Positions 19,362-28,600 of a stretch of 64,000 bases of DNA are shown in pieces. The translations under genes were made by a program, and so were the position numbers. The stretch lies in NCBI GenBank assembly GCA_948938605.1, contig CARAIG010000047.1, positions 1 to 64,000 on the forward strand, read 5' to 3'. Positions within the stretch are counted from its first letter, which is position 1, and every line of letters begins with the position of its first letter. The notes below the pieces were generated by a model that was not told the DNA's origin, made no database searches, and saw only the letters and a program-made list of their open reading frames with translations. This stretch comes from an uncultured Eubacteriales bacterium. GTDB lineage: Bacteria; Bacillota; Clostridia; Christensenellales; CAG-314.

Positions 19362-21293
19362 TTAAACTTCTATAAACAAAAATCCGCTTGTGCCGAATAC
19401 ATACACGCCGTTATCTTTATAAAAGGCGCGGGTGTAATCCGTATGCGAGTCGAATTCGTCCAAATATACTTGTTGCAGTTCGCAATTTTGAGCGTCATAC
19501 TTTAAAAGCAAATACTTGTTTTTAATCGCATTGGGGTTGCTTGTAATAAGATCGTCTTGCATATCGTAAATCTGCAAGCCTATTAAGTTATTATCAGCAT
19601 TGACGAAATGCGCTTTATATTCGTAAGAAAACCTGCAAATACGTTTGAATTTAGCAATGCTTACAATTCCGTTTTCGGCAGAATTATCGTCCGTTTCCTT
19701 GTACAGTTCAACTTTAAGTATTCCGTTATCCGCACCTTGCCCGATACCCAAAAGCAAACCGTTAAACTTAATTAGGTTTACGGAAAAACCGTCAATTTCG
19801 CCAGTATCGACAAAGGAAATATTGTTTAAGTCGATTAAGTCGAAACAAAACACAGGATCGGTGTTTAACCGCGCCGTACATACATACGCTTTGTTTCCGT
19901 CAAAGCGGGCGGACTTAACTTCGTCGCCCGACGGAGCAAACCGTTCCTTGCTTGCTACGGTTTGCATATTTTCGAGATTGACGCAATACAAACTTACGTT
20001 AATTACCGACGGTGACGTTGCGGTATACTTCGAATGTCGGACAGTGACGAAAACACGCAACACACCGTCCTTTTCGTCCATACTGTACCTGTCCTTGACA
20101 AAACCGTCCAAGCCCGTTTCGCCCTTAAACTCAAAGCCGTCCTTGTACTTTAACGCGACAATTTCGCATACGTAAGCGTTAAAATCCGCATTTGACGACG
20201 ATTCCGTTTCGTGTCCGTATTCGAATTGATTTTTATAACAGTAGTAATTGTTGCGCATTACTACGATGTAGTCCTGCGAGACGTAAACGTCTTGCGTGTA
20301 CGAAAACACTGCGTGACTGTCGACGACGGACAATGACGTTTCGTCAAGTAACGCAAGCACCGTATAATTTGTTTGTTGACAGTTGTCGGGAATGTGAATA
20401 TTTTCGATAGGGATAAATGCGCCGTTTAAATCGCTTCCGCATTGGGGAATGTACGTTTGTTTTTCGTCATAATCGATAGCGTTGTAGCCGTAATAACCGT
20501 AATGTCCCGCATTAAAGTTTGTAATAACAAGCAAGCTGCCGTCCGTCTTGCGACTAGACAAATACTCGCCCGAAACATACACGCGGTTAACTTCCGTAAC
20601 GTTGCTTACGTCGGTTACGTCCAATGAGATAACCGTTGTATATACTATGTTTTGTTCGCTTATACAAGTGGCTATTACCGTTATACGGCTTGCGTCGTCG
20701 CTTAAAAACATTTCGCCGTCGATATATGCGCTGTATTTGCAAAAACTTGTTCCGTCCTTAGGACGGATAAAATACTCGGTCACTTTTTCCGTATCTGCCC
20801 CGTCAAGACGGTAAATTTGCAAAAGCAAGCAAGGGTCTTCATTTTTAGAATAACCGTTTTTTAAATAAAACGCATGGGTTGAACTACGTTTAAGCAAATC
20901 GCTCTCTACTATGCCGTCCACTTGGTTTAAAGTAGTTTCCTCGTATTTGTTGCCCGACGACGAAGAATTATCACCTTCACTTACATCGGGAGAGGAAGGT
21001 TCAAAAACATTACCGTCGTCTTTACTGCCGAAACCTTGACTTAATTTATCGAAAATACTGTATTTATTATCACCGATTTGCGAGTTTATTTTTTTGATAA
21101 GCGGGTAGTATTCGTCATTTTTGTAAGCGTTTATGTTAGGAACGCCTGTACCTAAAATAGGCAATGAACACACTACTGTTAAAACCAACAATGCGCAAGC
21201 TACCGAACTTGCCGTCCATATTACCAGCCTACGGTCACGCTTTGCCTTTACTTTGTTTTTGATTGATTGCGTTCGTTCGTTATAAGTCTTCAT
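19362..21293 (-). CDS. Membrane-anchored beta-propeller domain protein
   Basis: A protein of 643 residues with a basic cytoplasmic N-terminus (residues 1-23), one membrane segment (about 24-48), a Ser/Asn/Glu linker, and an extracytoplasmic domain. That domain starts with TTLNQVDGIVESDLLKRSS, matching the start of the Beta_propel (secreted C-terminal beta-propeller) family. The gene overlaps the upstream ECF sigma gene by 14 bases and is preceded by AAAGG. Single-pass proteins co-encoded with ECF sigma factors often bind and restrain them. The short N-terminus here (about 23 residues) is much smaller than a classical anti-sigma domain, so that role is inference. Confidence 0.8.
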   Translation of the reverse strand: MKTYNERTQSIKNKVKAKRDRRLVIWTASSVACALLVLTVVCSLPILGTGVPNINAYKNDEYYPLIKKINSQIGDNKYSIFDKLSQGFGSKDDGNVFEPSSPDVSEGDNSSSSGNKYEETTLNQVDGIVESDLLKRSSTHAFYLKNGYSKNEDPCLLLQIYRLDGADTEKVTEYFIRPKDGTSFCKYSAYIDGEMFLSDDASRITVIATCISEQNIVYTTVISLDVTDVSNVTEVNRVYVSGEYLSSRKTDGSLLVITNFNAGHYGYYGYNAIDYDEKQTYIPQCGSDLNGAFIPIENIHIPDNCQQTNYTVLALLDETSLSVVDSHAVFSYTQDVYVSQDYIVVMRNNYYCYKNQFEYGHETESSSNADFNAYVCEIVALKYKDGFEFKGETGLDGFVKDRYSMDEKDGVLRVFVTVRHSKYTATSPSVINVSLYCVNLENMQTVASKERFAPSGDEVKSARFDGNKAYVCTARLNTDPVFCFDLIDLNNISFVDTGEIDGFSVNLIKFNGLLLGIGQGADNGILKVELYKETDDNSAENGIVSIAKFKRICRFSYEYKAHFVNADNNLIGLQIYDMQDDLITSNPNAIKNKYLLLKYDAQNCELQQVYLDEFDSHTDYTRAFYKDNGVYVFGTSGFLFIEV

Positions 21294-21828
21294 AATTTAT
21301 ACCTTTGTCAATAAGCAATTTTTTGAGAGTCTGCTTTGCGCGCGCTAGCAAATTGTATGTTTGCTTTGCCGTTTTACCCATAATTCGGGAAGCTTCGTCA
21401 ACCGAAAAACTCTCAATATACACCAACGTTAAAACATACCTGTATTGCGGAGCAAGGCTTTGCATACACTTGTACAAAAACGCCAGCCGTTCGTTCATTT
21501 CCACTGCGCCGTCGACGTCGTTTGTACTAAGCACGTTTTGCAAGTCGTCCAACGGCACAAAGCGTTTGTGAAAACGCAAATAGTCGATGCATTTGTTGCG
21601 TACCGTTTTGTACAAGTACGTTTTGAACGAAGCACGTGAAAAAAACCGCTTACGCTTAACAATAAGCGTAGCATACGCGTCGGCTACGACGTCTTCCGCG
21701 ACTGCCGCACTTTTGACAAAACAATACGCAAAACGGACAAGACCGTCGTAGTAAAGTTTTACAAGTTGTTCTAATGCGGATTCGTCGCCGTTTAAATATG
21801 CGGTATACAATATTGCGCCGTTATCCAT
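21280..21828 (-). CDS. ECF-family sigma-70 factor
   Basis: A sigma factor of 182 residues with region 2 (YYDGLVRFAYCFVKSAAVAEDVVADAY, residues about 26-52, then KTYLYKTVRNKCIDYLR) and region 4 (LTLVYIESFSVDEASRIMG, residues about 137-155, a helix-turn-helix that reads the -35 element). It lacks region 3, as ECF sigmas do. ATG at 21828 follows AGAGGA. It is co-transcribed and overlaps with the beta-propeller membrane protein, its probable partner. The target promoter is not visible. Confidence 0.92.
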   Translation of the reverse strand: MDNGAILYTAYLNGDESALEQLVKLYYDGLVRFAYCFVKSAAVAEDVVADAYATLIVKRKRFFSRASFKTYLYKTVRNKCIDYLRFHKRFVPLDDLQNVLSTNDVDGAVEMNERLAFLYKCMQSLAPQYRYVLTLVYIESFSVDEASRIMGKTAKQTYNLLARAKQTLKKLLIDKGINYEDL

Positions 21829-21886
21829 TTTGTTTTTTGAGGTCCTCTGCTTATTAAACGAATATGAATGTGCTTTTACTCACTAG

Positions 21887-21915
21887 ATTATACTATTTTT
21901 TAAAATTGTTTTCAA
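21887..21915 (-). promoter_or_regulatory. Promoter of the ECF sigma operon
   Basis: TTGAAA (21910-21915) and TATAAT (21887-21892), 17 bp apart on the minus strand. It looks like a housekeeping promoter; no second, autoregulated promoter is evident. Confidence 0.8.
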
Positions 21916-21996
21916 GGTTAGCAACGTGAGAATATAACACTGTGAAGTTTAGGCAGTGTTATGTGTGGTTATTCGGCGCAACTACGCACTCACAGT
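21916..21996 (+). repeat. Structured repeat family D (ACTGT type), copy 1
   Basis: TTAGCAACGTG leads into TAACACTG/CAGTGTTA (perfect 8-bp hairpin arms at 21935-21942 and 21954-21961) and GCGCAACTACGCACT. A competing pair, ACTGTGA (21939-21945) with TCACAGT (21990-21996), is also perfect. Related copies are at 30545-30600 and 43815-43917. Confidence 0.75.
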
Positions 21997-22016
21997 TTGT
22001 AAATTTCAATAAGAAA

Positions 22017-22050
22017 ATACCGTTACAAGTTTGTTGGCTTGTAACGGTAT
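22017..22050 (-). terminator. Terminator after the acyl-CoA synthetase gene
   Basis: Perfect 13-bp stem ATACCGTTACAAG/CTTGTAACGGTAT followed by TTTTCTT on the minus strand, 8 bp beyond the stop codon. Confidence 0.92.
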
Positions 22051-22057
22051 ATTACGT

Positions 22058-23635
22058 TTATAAATTATTTTTTTCTTCAAGCGACTTAAAGTCGATTTTG
22101 GCAAGTTTGGTACGGGGTAAAGCGTCTAACACTTCAACAAAGGTCGGCACCGAATAACGTATTAAATGCGCTTTGCAATAGGATATAATCTGCGTTTCGA
22201 CATCCGAACCGCTCATAGGCTGTTTTAACGACACGTACGCTTTAAGATACTGCTTGCCGTTTACCTTTGTACCTACCACGCAAACTTCTCGCACAAAAGG
22301 CAGTTGGGATATACAGTTTTCCACTTCGGACGGAAATACGTTTACTGCCGCTATTTTTACCATACGTTTTTTACGGTCGACGACATATACGAAGCCGTTT
22401 TCGTCAACGTAACCCATATCGCCCGTTTTTATCCAGTGTCCGTCCTTGACGAACGAACCGTCGTCGTCCAAGTAACCCGACATAAGTCCGTTTGCAGTTA
22501 AAGCAATTTCACCGATTTCGCCCGTAGGCAAAACATTGCCTTGTTCGTCCCAAATTTCCACTTGACATCCGTCTATCGGACGACCGCAACTTTCCTTTGC
22601 GTAATGGTCGTAGTTGTTAACCGCGCACACGCCGCACGTCTCGGTTAACCCGTAGCCCCGCATAATTTGCGCAGGACGTTTGGAATACTTTGCCAAAATG
22701 CCGTCCACTTGCTCGACAAGCTGCTCTGTCAAAACATCGCCGCCGCACCAAATAACGTCTAATTTGCCCATACGTTTGTGGTCGAAAGCGTTTGCGCGGA
22801 GCATTTTTTGTATCATTGCAGGCACTACCGCCCAAGCGGTTATGTTGTACTTGTTAAAGTAACGTTTTACAACCTTTATGTCATACTGCGGAATTAAAGC
22901 AAGATTGAACCCCGCAACAAACCCCGTATGCACCGAATTGCACAAGCCGTACGCGTGAAATACCGGCAAAGTGGTAAGATAGTAATTTGTCCCGTCGTTT
23001 GCGGGGTTGTACATATCCACTATCGTAGTTGCCGTACTGTTAAATGCAAAGTTGGATATTTTAACGATTTTGGGCTGTCCGCTTGTACCGCCGCTGTGCA
23101 TATAGCACACGACGTCCTGTCCGTTTCCTGCAATGTCGGTTGGGGTTTTATCCTTGATTAAAGCCGCATACGTTTTAACGTCTTTAACACGCTTGCCTAT
23201 TGCCTTGGCGTACAAGCCGTAAACGGGCTTGCGTAAGGTTACGTAGTCGGTAATGCTGCAACGCAAAAGCTGCACGTTGAGTTTTAAGAGAGGTCGTTCG
23301 TCCTTAACTAAAACATCGTAAAACAGCAACGCTTTGGATTTTGTAATTGTTATATTGTCGGCAAGCTCATCGACGGGCGTTAACGGGTGAACGAAACTTG
23401 CAATCAACCCTAACTTCGAACAAGCGTAAAAAGCCACTACGCTTTGCGGACACGTAGGCAAATATACCGTAATGACGTCACCTTTAACAAAACCCAAATT
23501 CGTTAAACCGCGTGCAAAAGCGTCCACATCGCGCAAAAAACGCGACATAGGTATGGCGTGGTCGTAGTAAACTATTTTGCCGTCCTTTTTGCAACGGTTT
23601 AGCATAACTTCGTAACAAGTGTTCAATTTTGCCAT
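22058..23635 (-). CDS. Class I adenylate-forming acyl-CoA synthetase/ligase
   Basis: An ANL-superfamily enzyme of 525 residues: it activates a carboxylic acid with ATP and transfers it to CoA or a carrier. The P-loop motif HSGGTSGQPKIVK is at residues about 178-190, YGLTETCG near 326, KTGDMGYVDENGFVYVVDR near 410-428 and the hinge RKKRMVKIAAVNVFPSEVE after it. The catalytic lysine region near the C-terminus (TKLAKIDFKSL) is present. The acid substrate is unknown. The ATG at 23635 has AGAAGG directly abutting it, so the ribosome site is poorly spaced. Monocistronic, with its own promoter and terminator. Confidence 0.9.
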   Translation of the reverse strand: MAKLNTCYEVMLNRCKKDGKIVYYDHAIPMSRFLRDVDAFARGLTNLGFVKGDVITVYLPTCPQSVVAFYACSKLGLIASFVHPLTPVDELADNITITKSKALLFYDVLVKDERPLLKLNVQLLRCSITDYVTLRKPVYGLYAKAIGKRVKDVKTYAALIKDKTPTDIAGNGQDVVCYMHSGGTSGQPKIVKISNFAFNSTATTIVDMYNPANDGTNYYLTTLPVFHAYGLCNSVHTGFVAGFNLALIPQYDIKVVKRYFNKYNITAWAVVPAMIQKMLRANAFDHKRMGKLDVIWCGGDVLTEQLVEQVDGILAKYSKRPAQIMRGYGLTETCGVCAVNNYDHYAKESCGRPIDGCQVEIWDEQGNVLPTGEIGEIALTANGLMSGYLDDDGSFVKDGHWIKTGDMGYVDENGFVYVVDRKKRMVKIAAVNVFPSEVENCISQLPFVREVCVVGTKVNGKQYLKAYVSLKQPMSGSDVETQIISYCKAHLIRYSVPTFVEVLDALPRTKLAKIDFKSLEEKNNL

Positions 23636-23659
23636 CCTTCTTTTGCAAGTATTGCTATA

Positions 23660-23688
23660 AGTATAACAAATTAAACAAAAAATTGCAA
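23660..23688 (-). promoter_or_regulatory. Promoter of the acyl-CoA synthetase gene
   Basis: TTGCAA (23683-23688) and TATACT (23660-23665), 17 bp apart on the minus strand. The predicted leader is only about 18 bases. Confidence 0.75.
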
Positions 23689-23693
23689 CTTAA

Positions 23694-23720
23694 AAGCCTT
23701 GACTGTACAAGTCAAGGCTT
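23694..23720 (-). terminator. Terminator of the phosphoribosyltransferase transcript
   Basis: Stem AAGCCTTGAC/GTCAAGGCTT with TTTTAAG following on the minus strand. If it serves the upstream phosphoribosyltransferase gene, the whole repeat island (23,730-24,156) lies in that gene's 3' untranslated region. Confidence 0.75.
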
Positions 23721-23729
23721 ACGATTATG

Positions 23730-23875
23730 TTGGTTCTTAGATCCGTCGCAACATTCGCCGTCCTTTGGCGAAACATATCGAAACACAGTATGTACGATTT
23801 ATCCTGTTGGTTCTTAGATCCTTCGACTACGCTCAGGATGACATAATGGATATTATTTTTCGCTCAGGATGACAT
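23730..23875. repeat. Dispersed repeat family A, copy 2
   Basis: Contains TTCTTAGATCC twice, the block CAACATTCGCCGTCCTTTGG (23749-23768) shared exactly with copy 1, and GCTCAGGATGACAT twice (23831-23844 and 23862-23875). The left arm differs from copy 1, so this is a rearranged composite. Confidence 0.85.
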
Positions 23876-23929
23876 ATATTTTTAATGCGCAATGCGTAAT
23901 GCATAATTGCGGTGACGTTTAGTTTGATT

Positions 23930-23968
23930 CCGGATTGCTTCGTCGCTACCGCTCCTCGCAATGACGAA
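23930..23968. repeat. Dispersed repeat family B, copy 2
   Basis: CCGGATTGCTTCGTCGCTAC then CGCTCCTCGCAATGACG. This form is close to a short repeat seen widely in bacterial genomes. Copy 1 is at 15798-15830. Confidence 0.8.
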
Positions 23969-24032
23969 AGAATACATATGTTAAATGCATTCGCAACTAC
24001 GTTGCTCGGCTAAAGACGATTGGCATCCCGTT

Positions 24033-24156
24033 CTAAGCCCGTAGAAAGGGGTGGATGCTAGGCATACAAGTACGTGTGAGAGGAGCGTATACAGACATAC
24101 GTGACTCGAACACGCACGGAGTATAACGACGCAGACGCCCCTTTATACGGGCTTAG
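24033..24156 (+). repeat. Structured repeat family C, copy D (complete, 124 bp)
   Basis: Same terminal helix as copy C (CTAAGCCCGTA/TACGGGCTTAG), but the second helix is AAAGGGGTG/CGCCCCTTT instead of ATGGGTGCG/CGCGCCCAT, and the apical hairpin is CGTAT-ACAGAC-ATACG instead of GTGTAT-AAAGAC-ATACAC. Sequence changed while pairing was kept. Its right end overlaps the stop codon of the phosphoribosyltransferase gene. Confidence 0.88.
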
Positions 24157-24689
24157 AGAAGTGGGATTACGCCGAGATAGCAAATATCCTTCCGCTCGGC
24201 AGCCTTACCTTCGGCAAGCACAAAGCCTTTTTTGTGGATAATGCCCCCTGCCAAATTGACAAGTTCTTCAAGTCCTACAAGGCTGTTGCCTGTGGACACA
24301 ACGTCGTCGATAATACCGACTTTTTTGCCTTTAAGCAGTTCGGCGTCGTGACGGGAAATATACAGTTTTTGTTCCGCGCCGGTTGTTATGCTGGACTTGA
24401 TTGCTACTTCCAAGCCGTCCTGCATATACAACTTTTTAGATTTGCGCGCAACGGCATAAAACTTGTGCCCCAGTTCGCGCGCGATAACGTGCGTTAATTG
24501 AAGTCCTTTGCTTTCCGCAGTTAAAAGCACGTCGCAATCCGAAACAAGCTTAGCAAGTTCGCGACCGCAGTGTTCGGTCATTTCAACATTGCCGTGAAGA
24601 TTGAAAAACGCAATGTTTACTCCGCTAGGTAACGGAAGTATTGGCAAGTCGGCTTTGTAGCCGTTAAGGTCGACGGTAAAGTACTTCAT
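24153..24689 (-). CDS. Adenine-type phosphoribosyltransferase
   Basis: A type I phosphoribosyltransferase of 178 residues. The PRPP-binding loop reads GIIDDVVSTGNSLVGLEEL (residues about 124-142), with AESKGLQLTHVIARELG earlier (residues about 58-74). Size and the AESKG segment resemble adenine phosphoribosyltransferases (Apt) that salvage adenine to AMP. Other purine substrates remain possible. ATG at 24689 has AAGGAG 10 bases upstream. Its TAA stop lies inside the terminal inverted repeat of structured repeat copy D. A strong promoter and a leader hairpin precede it. Confidence 0.85.
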   Translation of the reverse strand: MKYFTVDLNGYKADLPILPLPSGVNIAFFNLHGNVEMTEHCGRELAKLVSDCDVLLTAESKGLQLTHVIARELGHKFYAVARKSKKLYMQDGLEVAIKSSITTGAEQKLYISRHDAELLKGKKVGIIDDVVSTGNSLVGLEELVNLAGGIIHKKGFVLAEGKAAERKDICYLGVIPLL

Positions 24690-24731
24690 TGTTGCTTTGC
24701 TCCTTAAAGTTAAAAATGCTTGTAAAACAGT

Positions 24732-24759
24732 TTTGCGTGAGTTTTATTTCCCACGCAAA
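24732..24759 (-). promoter_or_regulatory. Leader hairpin of the phosphoribosyltransferase gene
   Basis: An 8-bp stem TTTGCGTG/CACGCAAA with a 12-base loop lies just after the predicted transcription start (about 24763) and ahead of the ribosome site. It could stabilise the mRNA 5' end or be an operator. I do not recognise a known riboswitch. Confidence 0.5.
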
Positions 24760-24769
24760 TTACGGTTTT

Positions 24770-24798
24770 ATTGTAACACTTACAGTATAATATGTCAA
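24770..24798 (-). promoter_or_regulatory. Promoter of the phosphoribosyltransferase gene
   Basis: Consensus TTGACA (24793-24798) and TACAAT (24770-24775), 17 bp apart on the minus strand. Confidence 0.9.
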
Positions 24799-24942
24799 CA
24801 TCATTTTTATTCAACGCTTGCATATTTATTTTCATATTTTAAAAGTCATTAAAAAATTGCGACTACAAATTTATGAAATTAGTTTTGTAAGTTCAAAATA
24901 AAAGAATACGATTTTTATTTTGTACGGCAATACGGGTTTTGC

Positions 24943-24971
24943 TTGTAAAAGACAGTTGTATGTGGTACAAT
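24943..24971 (+). promoter_or_regulatory. Promoter of the HAD phosphatase gene (leaderless arrangement)
   Basis: TTGTAA (24943-24948) and TACAAT (24966-24971), 17 bp apart, TGG before the -10 box. The ATG at 24978 starts exactly 7 bases after the last base of the -10 box and has no Shine-Dalgarno. Confidence 0.8.
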
Positions 24972-24977
24972 AATTTT

Positions 24978-25574
24978 ATGAACGGATACGATTTTGACGA
25001 AACAATATTAAAGGGTAACAGCGTAAGACGGTTTTTTTGTTACTGTTGGGCAAGACTGCCATACCTGTTTATTTATTTGCCGGTACTGCTTTGTGCGGTA
25101 ATTTTTAAACGGTGCGTAAGTTCCGACACATACTACAATATGTTGACATACTTTGTTAAACTGGTGCCTAACAAACAAAAATTTGTGGTCAGGTACTGGG
25201 ACAAACACATCAATAAAATAAAGCAATGGTACTTTAAGCAGCAAAAGGAAGACGACATTATAATTTCCGCTTCGCCCGACTACCTTGTTAACGAAGCGTG
25301 CAAACGCATAAACGCACGGTGCATTGCAACGCCTGTTGACATTAAAACATCCAAAGTATTGGGCGGAAAACACTGCTACGGCAAAAACAAACCCGACTTT
25401 TACCGCGAAGTGTTCGGCAACACGCCGCTGGAAACATTTTACAGCGATTCGATGAGCGACGAGCCGATGTTTAAACTGGCAAAACGCGGATACCTTGTAC
25501 AAGGGGATAAAATCACGTTAATTTACGAAAACGGCGAAATGCTCCCCAAGGAAAAGCAAATACAAGTGCAATAA
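24978..25574 (+). CDS. HAD-IB-like phosphatase
   Basis: A protein of 198 residues with the haloacid-dehalogenase signature YDFDETIL at its start (nucleophile Asp in DxDxT/E form), a hydrophobic pair at residues about 16-44, IISASPDYL near 98 (motif II) and FYSDSMSDEPMFKLA near 163 (motif IV). It resembles the phosphoserine-phosphatase-like HAD-IB group that dephosphorylates small molecules or lipids. The open frame extends 13 codons upstream of 24978, but that stretch is the promoter itself, so the ATG at 24978 is the start and the mRNA is probably leaderless. Confidence 0.85.
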   Translation: MNGYDFDETILKGNSVRRFFCYCWARLPYLFIYLPVLLCAVIFKRCVSSDTYYNMLTYFVKLVPNKQKFVVRYWDKHINKIKQWYFKQQKEDDIIISASPDYLVNEACKRINARCIATPVDIKTSKVLGGKHCYGKNKPDFYREVFGNTPLETFYSDSMSDEPMFKLAKRGYLVQGDKITLIYENGEMLPKEKQIQVQ

Positions 25575-25604
25575 AAAACTCTCTTGGTTCAAGAGAGTTT
25601 TTTT
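25575..25604 (+). terminator. Terminator after the HAD phosphatase gene
   Basis: Stem AAACTCTCTTG/CAAGAGAGTTT with a GTT loop, then TTTT. It starts at the stop codon. Confidence 0.93.
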
Positions 25605-25662
25605 GTTGCAGTGCGCAAGTATCTGCGCTTATGCTAAATTACATTTATTGTTTAACAAGCGT

Positions 25663-28600
25663 TTAGGGATATACTACGAACGAGTCGAAGTTGGCTTCGC
25701 CTTTACATTTGATTGTAACAGTATGCTTGCCTTCCTCCAAAACTTCGCTCAAAAACGACATTCCCGTTTCGTCTTTTTGTTCGTTAAGCGGTTTAAGCTG
25801 CGGAACAGACGTCATTTTGTGTCCGTCGATGAACACTTCGTAATTAGTGCCGAACTTATTGGAGGACAGTACGCCGAGACGCGTTCCTTCGAATTCGAAA
25901 CTGATGTTGGCGTTGCGCGAACCGACCATTACGTATCCGTAGTTAGCTAATGTTTGTTCGGTATTCCATTTACCCTTAAACGTTACACTGTTATCAACGG
26001 GGGAAAGCATTTTAGCCCCGTTTGCTTCAAACACGTGCCACATTTCAATTTCGGCGATAATCAACAAATTACTTGTCGAACCGGTAAATGTAATGCGGTA
26101 ATAACGCAATGTCGTTTCGTCAAAATCTACCGTTGTAGTATGAACGCCGTTAGCATGTACAAGAGGAACATCGGCAAAGTCACCTATTGTCGTATAAGTT
26201 TCGCCGTCAATGCTGCCTTCCAATTTAAAGGTCTTGGCAGCATGATAGTCGCCGTTAGGACGGTACGAAGTATAAATTATCATACGGTTAACGGACTTCG
26301 CTTCACCCATATCGATTACAAATTGTATCGGACGGGAATCGTTTGTACCCCAACCGTCCTTGGTATGAATAATGGTGTTTTTATTGCCGTCCGTCAAATT
26401 TTCGACTTTAAAACTGTTCCAATCGCCCGCCCAACATTTACCTTTGTCATAGTTTGTCGAAACCAATGTTTGTTCGGTGTTTTGCAACTCGTTATCTTTA
26501 TAGTCGTATTTATATTCACGCGTATAGAAGTAATCGGCAACGAATTCGCTCTTTACTTCTTCGTAAGAATTACGGTACGCATTTACATACGGCTGACTGT
26601 TTTTGGTAACAGTCGGTTCGATTAGTTGCGCATTGTTTGCTTCTTCTTCGGTTACTTCCACGCCTCGATAGTCGTAATACTTAATTACGGTTTTACCGTT
26701 AGCGTCGGTTTCTTCTCTCATTGTGAACATCGGCTTTGTCCATTGCTTCATACCCAAACCGATATAACTTGTTCCGCTTGTGGAAGCGTTTTGAGTAAGC
26801 AAAACTTCCTTAAAGTACAACCACGATTTTTCGCCTAAATCAACGTCGAAATAGGTGTTTTCGTCATTGGGGCGGAAATAAGCGCTGTCATTGGGAACTT
26901 TTTCGTCGGTAATTTTTGCGCCAAGTTGATAGGTTTTACCGCCGTCCGTCGAATAGAACACTGCGCAATTCAACCTTCCGCGCAAGTATACTCGGTATTT
27001 ACCTTCTTCTTCGGCATACAGTTTGCCTTCGATTACCGATATAGTATTGTTTTTTGCTATTTGGAAATCCAGTGCATCGGGGAATCGGTTATGTCCTGCT
27101 TCGTTATCGGTTACAAACCAAATATCGGTATTGCAGTTTTGCGTAGGATTGCTGTGATTGATTTTTTCCTCGGTTTTAAAGCCTTTCACATCAGTCCATT
27201 TTTTATCCTCGGCACTTATTAAGTTATTGAAAGCGTCCATTGCCTTACCTTCGTCATAGGTGTAAATGGTACGTTCCAAAACCGTCTTGTTTTTGTCGTG
27301 AGTTTGTTCGAATTCCAAAATCAAGTCGATATCTTCCACTTCGAAAGCATTGTCCGTCTTGGTAACTCCCAAAGTAACCTTGATTTTCCCCGAACGCATA
27401 TTTTTATCGGGTGTGAATTTATATGTTCCGTCGCCGTTGTCGGTAATTTTACCGTGATCGGGCTGCGAAACGTTTTTAACCGTATATTCGAAACCGTCAG
27501 GCAAAACTATGCTGCCCTTAGCGTACTGACCGCCGGGACTGTCGTATTTGCGCAAGTCGATTGTAAAGTCTTCACCGTAAGGAATAACATACGGTTGCAT
27601 TGTTTCGATATAGTCGGTGTTGTTGCCGACTTTAATTCCGCGTCCCGTTTGGTAAACACAGGATACGGGAACGAACATCGGATACTCGCTGTTACCCAAA
27701 CTCGGATTAACATTACCGCCCAGCATTTCGTTAAAGAAATACGTCATATTGTAATGCGTCACATCTTGCCAAGCTTGCATATAGCCTGCGTAGTTTTCGC
27801 CGTAAGCACTTGTCCTTTGTTGTTTTACTTTTGCTTGAATATAGTTGTCGGGACCGAAATTATGCAGCAATGTTGCATACAAAGCAAGACCTTGATTACC
27901 GTTATCGGGGCTGACACCTTCACGTGCGATGCGCATAGTCTGTTCCAAAGCCCAAGTAGCACTGGTATATTGATTCCAACCGCTCAAATTTGCAGCGCCG
28001 TAGTTTGACATACCGCGTGCGGACGATACCTTTGTAAACAAAGCGTACGAAACCAACGACATACCGTTGTTAGTTACTTCACCGCCGTTACCGACGCCGT
28101 AGCCTTGGAAGTTGTGGTGATATTCGTGGAAGTTACCCCACGAGCCTTGCGCAACTATCGAATTGTAGCTAAGCGAACTGCGCATCCAGCCGGTAGGACA
28201 GTTAACCGACCCCTGACCGGGGAAAGCAACCGCAGCACCCGCCGCCACAAACGGATCGTACAAAAATACAATACCTTGAAGCGAATTCGTGGTGGTAACA
28301 AGGGAAACCTTTTCCCACAAAACCGCCGCTTTGTACAAGTCATCATAACTCAATCCGCTAGCCTGGGATTTGGGACCGGAGTGCAATACCCCGTAAGACC
28401 AAACTTCCAAATCGAAATACGGTGCGGACGATTTAGAGATACGTGCGAAGTCCTCGGGAGTTGTATAACCTAAAATAAAGTGAGGATAGTTTACTCCGCC
28501 CGAAACTGTAACGCTAAACGTTACGCTTTCGTTACGGATGTATAACGGACCGCCAACAAAACTGCCGACATATGCGGTGTACGTATCGGTATCTTCGTTA

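Noticed and set aside
24939..24977. 13-residue extension of the HAD phosphatase
   Set aside because: This stretch contains the -35 and -10 boxes, so it is not transcribed.
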